Below, in pieces: positions 35,166 to 42,899 of a stretch of DNA of 64,000 bases. The notes below the pieces were generated by a model. The model had not been told where the DNA came from, ran no database searches, and saw only the letters and a program-made list of their open reading frames with translations. Source of the stretch: Meiothermus sp. (lineage in GTDB: Bacteria > Deinococcota > Deinococci > Deinococcales > Thermaceae). The translations under genes were made by a program, and so were the position numbers. The DNA lies in assembly GCF_026004075.1 (NCBI RefSeq), contig NZ_BPIK01000001.1, forward strand, positions 2,148,041-2,212,040. Reading direction: 5' to 3'. Numbering within the stretch: position 1 is the first letter of the stretch; each line of letters opens with the position of its first letter.

Positions 35166-35186
35166 CTTGAGTCTACTTATGTCAAG
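35166..35186. promoter_or_regulatory. HAIR-like operator upstream of groESL
   Basis: CTTGAGT-N7-TGTCAAG. The HspR operator HAIR consensus is CTTGAGT-N7-ACTCAAG, so the left half is exact and the right half matches 5 of 7. It lies 28 bp upstream of the distal TTGACA box. Confidence 0.55.
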
Positions 35187-35315
35187 CTGGGGTCAAAAAT
35201 AAGGTAATCCACAGGGCTTCTCGGTTTTTCTGAGCAGCCGGAGTCGGCTTTGACGGGCTTAGTCGGTTTGGGATCAGCCGTATCTTGCAGCGGCTAGCTG
35301 ATAGGGTCGGCTAGG

Positions 35316-36104
35316 TCAATTTCGGCGTTGCCTTTGGGCCTCGTATAACATCAGGGCTGCCGTTACCGAGACGTTAAGACTATCGGCCTGGCCCTGCATG
35401 GGAATCTTGACCTTTAGCGTGGCCCGCTCGAGCCAGGTTTGGCTCAATCCCTGGTGTTCCGTGCCCAGCACAATGGCTACAGGCCCGCGCAGGTCCACGT
35501 CCCAGTAAGTTTGGTGGGTGTGCGGGGTGGTGGCTACTATGGGGATATTATGCTGCAGTAGCCAGTCCAGCACGGCCTGCTCGGGGGCGGCAAAGGTGGG
35601 CAGGGAAAACACCACACCCGTGGAGTTGCGGATGACCTGGGGGCTGTGGAGGTCTACCCCACCCGCCACCAGTACCGCATCGGCCCCGGCGGCGTCGGCC
35701 GAGCGCAGCAAGGCCCCCAGGTTGCCAGGTTTTTCCAGCCCCACCGAGACCAGCAGCAGGGCGTTTTTGGGAGGGTGGAAGGTCGCAAGGGAGGGCCGGG
35801 GCATCCGGGCCACCACCACCACCCCGGCCGGGTGCTCGCGGCTGCTGATTTTCTTTAAGGCCGCTTCGGAGAGTTCGTGCACCTCCAGGCCAAGCCCTCG
35901 AGACAGGTCGGCAACGGTGCGGGCCTCTTCGGGGCTGAGGTGCTCGCCGCAGTAGGCTTCGATTACCTCGAGGCCCGCCGCCAACGCCCGTTCAATCTCA
36001 CGCGAACCTTCAATCAAAAACGTACCCGTTCGCTCCCGGCCCCTGCGCTCTTTGAGTTCAGCAGCAGCCTTGATGCGAGGGTTGGCCGTCGAGGTAATGC
36101 GCAT
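35316..36104 (-). CDS. SpoU/TrmH-family RNA 2'-O-methyltransferase
   Basis: The 262-residue protein has an N-terminal substrate-binding domain (ITSTANPRIKAAAEL, FLIEGSREIERAL) and the C-terminal SPOUT knot with motif 1 EKPGNLGALLRSADAAGADAV near residue 125, motif 2 IVLGTEHQGLS near 216 and motif 3 IPMQGQADSLNVSVTAALMLYE near 236. This matches 23S rRNA methylases of the RlmB/TsnR class. The exact target nucleotide cannot be read from sequence. Confidence 0.9.
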   Translation of the reverse strand: MRITSTANPRIKAAAELKERRGRERTGTFLIEGSREIERALAAGLEVIEAYCGEHLSPEEARTVADLSRGLGLEVHELSEAALKKISSREHPAGVVVVARMPRPSLATFHPPKNALLLVSVGLEKPGNLGALLRSADAAGADAVLVAGGVDLHSPQVIRNSTGVVFSLPTFAAPEQAVLDWLLQHNIPIVATTPHTHQTYWDVDLRGPVAIVLGTEHQGLSQTWLERATLKVKIPMQGQADSLNVSVTAALMLYEAQRQRRN

Positions 36105-36110
36105 GGGCCC

Positions 36111-36116
36111 ATCTTA
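36111..36116 (-). promoter_or_regulatory. -10 box, leaderless TrmH-family gene
   Basis: TAAGAT on minus ends 6 nt before ATG 36104. Confidence 0.5.
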
Positions 36117-36262
36117 ACGAAGTTGGTGCGAATCGGGCGCATTCGCTCTGGAAGCACGGCCTGTAACACCAGGTAATGATGTAATTTCTCGTTAATGTGA
36201 GCATTTTGGATTTATGCTAGGTGAGCCCATCCATGTTTGGGACAATCAAATCGGGAGGTCGT

Positions 36263-37102
36263 ATGAAGCAGCTCGTTCGGTTGACATTACTCACGGTGCT
36301 GGCCCTGGCCCTCGCGGCGTGTGGAAGTTCCATGCAGAGCACCTCGAGCGAAGGGGTTTCCTCGCAAATCACCTACGGCGAACTCGACGGCAACCGCCAC
36401 CCCTATGTGGGCTTGATGGTCGCTCAAGACGCGAATGGAAACCCGCTGTGGCGGTGCAGCGGGACGCTGATGTCTCCTACGCTTTTCCTCACCGCCGGCC
36501 ACTGCACTGAACCCCCCGCGGCCAAGGTTGAGATCTGGTTTGATGCCGACGTAGACGCAGGCAGGCCCGGCAATGGCTTCCCCTTCACCGGCCAGACCGG
36601 TGGCACGCCCTATACCCACCCACAGTACAACCCCAACGCTTTCTTCCGCTACGACCTGGGGATGGTCGTACTCGATGCCAACCGGCCCATGCTAATGAGC
36701 CAGTACGGCGCCCTGCCCAGACAGGACGTGCTCGACCGGTTGGCCCGGCAGCGCGGCCTGCAAAACACCACCTTTACCGCGGTGGGCTATGGCCTGCAAC
36801 GAATCAATCCGGTCTTTGTCGAAGCCGCACGTGTACGCATGCTGGCAAGGCCGCATCTGGTTCAGATCAATACGGGCTTCACCGGCGATTTCTCCATCCT
36901 GCTGTCCAACAACGCCAGCACCGGCGGCACCTGCTTTGGCGACTCGGGTGGCCCCAACTTCATCGGGGACTCCAACGTGATAGGCGGGGTCACCTCCTTT
37001 GGCATCAACGGCAACTGCGCCGGTACGGGCGGCGTCTATCGTATTGACAGAAAAGACGACCTGGACTGGCTCGCCACTTTTGGGCTCTTTCCCCAGCCCT
37101 AG
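36263..37102 (+). CDS. Trypsin-like serine protease lipoprotein
   Basis: The 279-residue protein has a lipoprotein signal ending in the lipobox LAAC (cysteine near residue 20) and a chymotrypsin-fold S1 peptidase domain: catalytic histidine in TAGHC near residue 80, aspartate in RYDLGMVV near 135, serine in GDSGGP near 235. All three catalytic residues are present, so it is probably active at the cell surface. GGGAGG lies 6 nt before ATG 36263, choosing it over an upstream frame opening. TATGCT near 36212 may be the -10 box. A strong terminator follows. Confidence 0.88.
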   Translation: MKQLVRLTLLTVLALALAACGSSMQSTSSEGVSSQITYGELDGNRHPYVGLMVAQDANGNPLWRCSGTLMSPTLFLTAGHCTEPPAAKVEIWFDADVDAGRPGNGFPFTGQTGGTPYTHPQYNPNAFFRYDLGMVVLDANRPMLMSQYGALPRQDVLDRLARQRGLQNTTFTAVGYGLQRINPVFVEAARVRMLARPHLVQINTGFTGDFSILLSNNASTGGTCFGDSGGPNFIGDSNVIGGVTSFGINGNCAGTGGVYRIDRKDDLDWLATFGLFPQP

Positions 37103-37116
37103 CTCTATAGTGCACA

Positions 37117-37153
37117 AACCGACCGATAGCGGCTATCGGTCGGTTCTTTTTTT
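37117..37153 (+). terminator. Rho-independent terminator after the protease gene
   Basis: AACCGACCGATAGC and GCTATCGGTCGGTT pair perfectly around a central G and are followed by C and seven T residues. Confidence 0.9.
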
Positions 37154-37170
37154 GGATTGCGGGCTTGCTT

Positions 37171-37254
37171 CATACGCATTCTTACTCCCTTCGGTCGGCT
37201 TGAATCCCTCACCTTTTACATCCAAAGGTGAAGGGTTCAAGCGGAACCGGTATC
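37171..37254 (-). repeat. Double-hairpin dispersed repeat, copy 3 (one hairpin deleted)
   Basis: Read on minus: GATACCGGTTCCGCTTGAA, a first hairpin with CTTCACCTTT and AAAGGTGAGG arms, CCGACCGAAGGGAGTA, then directly GAATGCGTATG. Compared with copy 2, the second hairpin is missing but the distal ATGCGTATG end is kept. Confidence 0.8.
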
Positions 37255-37681
37255 AGTGGGGCAGCAGCGGGCGCAAGTAGGCACGAACCTGGTCGTATAC
37301 AAAGGTGTAGACCGAGCCGTTGGGGGTGGTGATCTCCAGCAGATCGCCCCCCTCCTCTACCACCCGGCGTAAAAGCAGGAGGCCCGGTGGGCTATAGAGC
37401 TCGACCTGGGCCGCGCGGTAAGCCCCCTCGAGGCGGGGGTGGTGCTGGATGGGGCTATAGGCCGAAATACTTGTTTCGAGAGCCTCCACCGACTCGTGCG
37501 ACCAAGCCGACTCGTTGGGGTCGAGTAGGTCGTCTTCCTCCAGATGGGCCAGACCCTCAGCGAGCTCGAGCGCCGAGAGCCACAGCACCTCCTCCCCAAC
37601 TCCATCCGACAAAACCAGTTTGAGGTTGTCGTAGTTGTTGTCGTCTTCTAGGTGGGCCCAGAAGCCCTCGGGGGGTTTCAT
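37253..37681 (-). CDS. Hypothetical acidic protein
   Basis: A 142-residue acidic protein, MKPPEGFWAHLEDDNNYDN..., with no recognised domain. It looks like a small soluble alpha/beta protein: VEALETSISAY, VELYSPPGLLLLRRV and DLLEITTPNGSVYTFVYD are probable strands. The start is supported by TAAACT 6 nt upstream. Its TGA stop lies within the first bases of repeat copy 3, so the repeat insertion may have set the present C-terminus (...LRPLLPH). Confidence 0.6.
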   Translation of the reverse strand: MKPPEGFWAHLEDDNNYDNLKLVLSDGVGEEVLWLSALELAEGLAHLEEDDLLDPNESAWSHESVEALETSISAYSPIQHHPRLEGAYRAAQVELYSPPGLLLLRRVVEEGGDLLEITTPNGSVYTFVYDQVRAYLRPLLPH

Positions 37682-37687
37682 GGTTTC

Positions 37688-37693
37688 AGTTTA
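37688..37693 (-). promoter_or_regulatory. -10 box, leaderless hypothetical gene
   Basis: TAAACT on minus ends 6 nt before ATG 37681. Confidence 0.45.
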
Positions 37694-37708
37694 CGACAGG
37701 TTTTTGTG

Positions 37709-38530
37709 TCAAACGTCCTGCGCCAAAAGCGCCGCCCCGTAGGCCGTGGCCCAGCCGGCCAAGGGGGGAATGAGGGGCCTGGGCTCAATCTGGTAAAAGT
37801 ACCAGACCCGCTCAAAGGCCTCACGCACAGGCGCTAAGTCGGGCAGGTGGCCCACAATCACCATCTGCTTGAGCCCGGCGGCCTGCGCCGCGTTGATGGC
37901 AATCATGGCAATTACCTGGCCTACCAGCGTCACCAGGCCGGCGGCCAGGTCTTCGCGGGTAGGGTTGGTTCCGTCTACCAGCCGACCAAAGTTGACCGCG
38001 GTGGCATCGGGGGGCAGGTGTCCAATGCCCCCGCCAATCACGTCCACCAGCGTGGAGTCCACGCCGCTGGGGTTACCCCGTTCAGCCAGGCGGGCCACCT
38101 CGAGGGGATCGGCAGTCCCTAGCAGCAGCCGGGACAAACCCAGCAAGGTTCCACCCCCCACCGCCGAGCCTGTGAAGTGCTGGGCTTCGCTTCCCCGCGC
38201 GGCAACCATGGCCGTACCGGTGCCCGCCGAGACCACCAGGGCCTCGTCCAGGCCCGCCAGCCGCAGGGCTCCCCGCCCCACCGCCTGGGCCTCGCCGATT
38301 TTCTGGATGGGAATCCCCTCGAAGGCATCGGGCAGGCGGCGTGACAAACCGCCCGCGCTGGCAATGGTGCGGAGTTCGGCGGGCCGCACGTCCAGGCTTT
38401 GCAACACGGCGGCCAGGGCCTCGCTGCTGGCTGGCCCGGTTTTGATGGTCTGGTGCGCCAGGATGGTCTCACCCTCGAGCAGCACCGCATCGGTGTTGGA
38501 AAGGCCAAAATCCACGCCAAGTTTCAACAT
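37709..38530 (-). CDS. coaW: Type II (eukaryotic-like) pantothenate kinase
   Basis: This 273-residue ASKHA-fold kinase phosphorylates pantothenate in the first step of coenzyme A synthesis. Type II features: LGVDFGLSNTDAV at the N-terminus, VSAGTGTAMV near residue 98, GSAVGGGTLLGLSRLL near 118, VIVGHLP near 225 and GWATAYGAALL at the end. Most bacteria use type I or III, so the type II form is notable. ATG 38530 is supported by TATTCT 6 nt upstream; a longer upstream frame runs into the divergent promoter. Confidence 0.82.
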   Translation of the reverse strand: MLKLGVDFGLSNTDAVLLEGETILAHQTIKTGPASSEALAAVLQSLDVRPAELRTIASAGGLSRRLPDAFEGIPIQKIGEAQAVGRGALRLAGLDEALVVSAGTGTAMVAARGSEAQHFTGSAVGGGTLLGLSRLLLGTADPLEVARLAERGNPSGVDSTLVDVIGGGIGHLPPDATAVNFGRLVDGTNPTREDLAAGLVTLVGQVIAMIAINAAQAAGLKQMVIVGHLPDLAPVREAFERVWYFYQIEPRPLIPPLAGWATAYGAALLAQDV

Positions 38531-38536
38531 CAAGCC

Positions 38537-38542
38537 AGAATA
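38537..38542 (-). promoter_or_regulatory. -10 box, leaderless coaW
   Basis: TATTCT on minus ends 6 nt before ATG 38530. Confidence 0.45.
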
Positions 38543-38580
38543 ACCTCTCCGAGTGCGGTTTTGTGTTTCGCCCCTTATAC

Positions 38581-38609
38581 TTTGCATTTTATAGCACTTT
38601 GTATATCAT
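38581..38609 (+). promoter_or_regulatory. Leaderless promoter of the VOC-family gene
   Basis: TTTGCA (38581-38586) and TATCAT (38604-38609) are spaced by 17 bp, and the -10 box ends 6 nt before ATG 38616. Confidence 0.6.
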
Positions 38610-38615
38610 ACAACT

Positions 38616-39395
38616 ATGACACAAGACTTGAAAAAAACCCTGGCCCTCACCGGCCTGACCCTGCGGGTGCAGAACCTCGAGCGCCAACTGGCTTTCTACC
38701 GCGATTTGCTGGGCCTCGAGCTCGTCCAGCACCAGGGGCCGCAGACCGAGCTGGCCCTGCCAGGCCGCCATTTCACCCTCACCTTGCAGCATGAGCCCAG
38801 TGCTCCACTGCGCCCCCAGCCCACCCTGGGGCTGTACCACTTTGCCCTGTTGCTCCCCAGCCGGGCCGCTCTGGCTGCAGTCTTCCGGCGGCTGGTGGAG
38901 GCCCGCTACCCCCATTTTCAGGGGGCCTCCGACCATGGCGTCTCGGAGGCAATCTACCTGGCCGACCCCGAGGGCAATGGGATTGAGCTCTACCGCGACC
39001 GTCCCATAAACGAATGGCCCTTTCGGGGAAATCGCCTGGCTATGGTCTCCGAGCGGCTCGAGCTAGAAGCCCTCCTGGCCGAAGCAAGGGCCGCTCAGGG
39101 GCTCGACCCCCAGACCACCCTGGGGCATATTCATCTGCATGTGCGCGATCTGGACGAAGCGCAGGCTTTTTTCGAGGGGCTGGGGATGAAGCTCATGCAG
39201 GGGGATTATCCCAGCGCTCGTTTCCTGGCCGCCGACGGCTACCACCACCACATCGGCATCAACCTCTGGGCCCGGGGCCGCACCGCGCCCCCCGATGCGA
39301 CTGGCCTGCTGGCTTATCGGATGGCCATACGAGGCGCAACCCCCCAGCGCCTTACCGACCCCAATGGAGCGTTGGTACAGGTTGAGCCGCTTTGA
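38616..39395 (+). CDS. VOC-family protein, CatE-like (catechol 2,3-dioxygenase type)
   Basis: The 259-residue protein has two vicinal-oxygen-chelate modules: LTGLTLRVQNLERQLAFYRDLLGLEL (residues about 10-35) and LGHIHLHVRDLDEAQAFFEGLGM (about 168-190). Candidate metal ligands are the histidines in LYHFAL and GHIHLHV and the glutamate in GNGIELYRDRP. This arrangement matches Bacillus CatE/YfiE-like proteins. Substrate is unknown; aromatic ring cleavage is only suggested by family. Divergent from coaW. Confidence 0.8.
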   Translation: MTQDLKKTLALTGLTLRVQNLERQLAFYRDLLGLELVQHQGPQTELALPGRHFTLTLQHEPSAPLRPQPTLGLYHFALLLPSRAALAAVFRRLVEARYPHFQGASDHGVSEAIYLADPEGNGIELYRDRPINEWPFRGNRLAMVSERLELEALLAEARAAQGLDPQTTLGHIHLHVRDLDEAQAFFEGLGMKLMQGDYPSARFLAADGYHHHIGINLWARGRTAPPDATGLLAYRMAIRGATPQRLTDPNGALVQVEPL

Positions 39396-39513
39396 GAAGC
39401 CTGGCCCCTAAGCCTCCAGCCAAGTTTCGCTGTTCAAAAACCCTTGGCACTTCCCGCGGGAACCCCAGGATTTGGCAACCTCGCAGCGGTGGAAAAGTGA
39501 GCCTTAGCTCCGG

Positions 39514-39519
39514 TAGATT
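39514..39519 (+). promoter_or_regulatory. -10 box, leaderless bglA
   Basis: TAGATT ends 6 nt before ATG 39526. Confidence 0.5.
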
Positions 39520-39525
39520 GAGGCG

Positions 39526-40863
<1,338 letters not shown>

Positions 40864-40869
<6 letters not shown>

Positions 40870-40888
40870 CCGGCGGGTCAGCTAGAAT
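40864..40888 (+). promoter_or_regulatory. bglA-pepF junction: hairpin and -10 box
   Basis: AGCTGACC (40864-40871) and GGTCAGCT (40876-40883) form an 8-bp stem over the bglA stop. TAGAAT (40883-40888) starts at the last base of the stem and ends 7 nt before ATG 40896. Confidence 0.5.
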
Positions 40889-40895
40889 GCCCTGG

Positions 40896-42737
40896 ATGAG
40901 TACCTTACCCAAACGCGCCGAACTGCCCAAAGAACAGACCTGGAACCTGGAAGCCCTGTTTGCCTCGGAGGCCGAATGGCGGGCGGCCCTGGAAAAAGCG
41001 GCCCAAAGCGTAGAGGAGGTCAAGCCGTTTGCCGGGCGGCTGGCCGAGTCGCCGCAGGTGCTGCTACAGGCCCTGGAGACCTACTACACCCGGATGCTGG
41101 GGGCCATGAAGGTGGCCCAGTACGCCTCGCTGCAGCTCTCGACCGAGGGCACCAACCCCCATTACATCCGCATGGTGGGCGAGGCCCGCGCCGTGGTCGC
41201 GGAACTCGCCGCCGCCGGGGCCTACCTCGAGCCCGAGCTATTGAGCCTGCCCAAAGAGACCCTCGAGGCTTTCATGCAGGCCGAACCGGGCTTGGCCGTC
41301 TACCGGCACTACTTTGAAGCCCTGCAAGCCCGCAGGCCCCACGTGCGCAGCAGCGAGGTGGAAACCGTGCTGGCCGCGGTTTCCGACCCCCTGAGCGGGC
41401 ACAGTGCCACCGCTGCGGCAGCCACCAACGCCGATATGCAGTTCAGGCCGGTGGAGTACCAGGGCCAGACCCTCCCGGTCTCGCACAGCACCATCGGCGA
41501 GCTTCTGGTGCACGAGAGCCCCGAGGTGCGCCGGGCTGCCTGGGAGTCCTATGCCGATGGGCATCTGGCCTTCAAAAACACCCTGGCCTCCACCCTGCAG
41601 GGTAGCGTCAAGAGCTTTGCCTTCCAGGCCCGCACCCGCGGCTATGCCAGCAGCCTCGAGATGGCCCTGGCGGTAAGCCGCACCTGCGGTGACAACATCC
41701 CCAAAGCCGTCTTCGACAACCTGCTGGCCACCTTCCAGGCCCACCTGCCCACCTGGCACCGCTTCTGGCGCATCCGCAAAAAGGCCATGGGCGGCCAGCT
41801 CAGAAGCTACGACGTCCCCATCTACGACGCGCCGGCCCCCCTGGTGCCAAGCCCCAAAATCACCTTCTGGGAGGCCGCCGAGACCATCTGCCGGGGCATG
41901 GAACCCCTGGGGCGGGAGTACGTGGAGCCCATGCGCCGGGGCCTGTTCGAGGAGCGCTGGGTGGACTGGGGGCAGAACCAGGGCAAGCAGGCTGGGGCCT
42001 TCTCCTCGGGGCTCAAGGGCACCTTCCCCTACATCTTCATGAGCTGGTCGGACGACCTTTTCTCGCTCAGCACCCTGGCCCACGAGCTGGGCCACTCCAT
42101 GCACAGCTACTTCACCCGGCAGACCCAGCCCATCGTGTACGCCCGCTACAGCCTGTTCGTAGCCGAGGTGGCCTCCAACTTCAACCAGGCCATGGTGCGG
42201 GCCATGCTCCTGCGCGAGGCCCCGACGCCCGAGTACAAGCTGGCGGTGCTCGAGGAGGCCTTTAGCAACTTCCACCGCTACCTGTTCGTGATGCCCACCC
42301 TGGCCCGTTTCGAGCTCGAGCTCTACCAGCGCATCGAGAAAGGCGGGGCCCTCACCGCACCCTTCCTGATCGAGCGGCTGGCCGAACTCTTCGCCGAAGG
42401 CTACGGCGGCGAGGTGGAGCTGGACAAGGAGCGTCTGGGTGCGGGCTGGATGAACTTCTCCCACCTCTACAGCCCCTTTTATGTCTACCAGTACGCCACC
42501 GGCATTGCCGCCGCCAACGCCCTGGCCAAGGATGTGCTCGAGCAGGGCGAACCCGCTGCGGGGCGCTACCTGGACTTCCTCAAGGCCGGCGACTCGGTCT
42601 ATCCGCTGGACGCGCTGAAAATCGCCGGGATTGACATGAACAGCCCCGAGCCGGTGGAGCGGGGGTTTGCGGTGCTAGCGAGCATGGTGGACGAGCTCGA
42701 GCACCTGGTGGACTCAAACCTGCAAGCAACGCGCTGA
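40896..42737 (+). CDS. pepF: M3-family oligoendopeptidase F
   Basis: PepF is a cytoplasmic zinc peptidase that degrades short peptides. The 613-residue protein has the zinc motif HELGH (His396, Glu397, His400) in STLAHELGHSMHS, the third ligand region FVAEVASNFN about 25 residues on, and YVYQYATGIAAANAL near residue 530. ATG 40896 fits a leaderless start after TAGAAT; an ATG at 40887 overlaps that box. It is the last conserved housekeeping gene before the toxin locus. Confidence 0.94.
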   Translation: MSTLPKRAELPKEQTWNLEALFASEAEWRAALEKAAQSVEEVKPFAGRLAESPQVLLQALETYYTRMLGAMKVAQYASLQLSTEGTNPHYIRMVGEARAVVAELAAAGAYLEPELLSLPKETLEAFMQAEPGLAVYRHYFEALQARRPHVRSSEVETVLAAVSDPLSGHSATAAAATNADMQFRPVEYQGQTLPVSHSTIGELLVHESPEVRRAAWESYADGHLAFKNTLASTLQGSVKSFAFQARTRGYASSLEMALAVSRTCGDNIPKAVFDNLLATFQAHLPTWHRFWRIRKKAMGGQLRSYDVPIYDAPAPLVPSPKITFWEAAETICRGMEPLGREYVEPMRRGLFEERWVDWGQNQGKQAGAFSSGLKGTFPYIFMSWSDDLFSLSTLAHELGHSMHSYFTRQTQPIVYARYSLFVAEVASNFNQAMVRAMLLREAPTPEYKLAVLEEAFSNFHRYLFVMPTLARFELELYQRIEKGGALTAPFLIERLAELFAEGYGGEVELDKERLGAGWMNFSHLYSPFYVYQYATGIAAANALAKDVLEQGEPAAGRYLDFLKAGDSVYPLDALKIAGIDMNSPEPVERGFAVLASMVDELEHLVDSNLQATR

Positions 42738-42760
42738 AAGCAGCTCAGGGCCACCCCGAG

Positions 42761-42783
42761 GGGGAAGGAAATAGGCCTTCCCC
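42761..42783 (+). terminator. Hairpin after pepF
   Basis: GGGGAAGG-AAATAGG-CCTTCCCC, perfect 8-bp arms 24 bp past the pepF stop, without a U-run. Confidence 0.5.
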
Positions 42784-42794
42784 ATCTCACGATT

Positions 42795-42892
42795 TATACT
42801 CAGTAAACACACCCAGCACCATCTTGTTTTTTTTTTTGACCTTCCCGGTATCCTCCTGGCAGCACTCTCTTTCCGCCCTGCAACCCAGGAGG
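42795..42892 (+). promoter_or_regulatory. Toxin-gene promoter and leader with sequestered Shine-Dalgarno
   Basis: TATACT (42795-42800) is the -10 candidate; the -35 is poor. The leader has a run of 11 T (42827-42837). The Shine-Dalgarno AGGAGG (42887-42892) lies in CCAGGAGG (42885-42892), which is perfectly complementary to CCTCCTGG at 42852-42859, so a stem could hide it until opened. Confidence 0.55.
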
Positions 42893-42899
42893 CTTGGTT

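Noticed and set aside
35047-35315. CIRCE element upstream of groES
   Set aside because: No TTAGCACTC or GAGTGCTAA half-site is present; the repeats found fit HAIR better.
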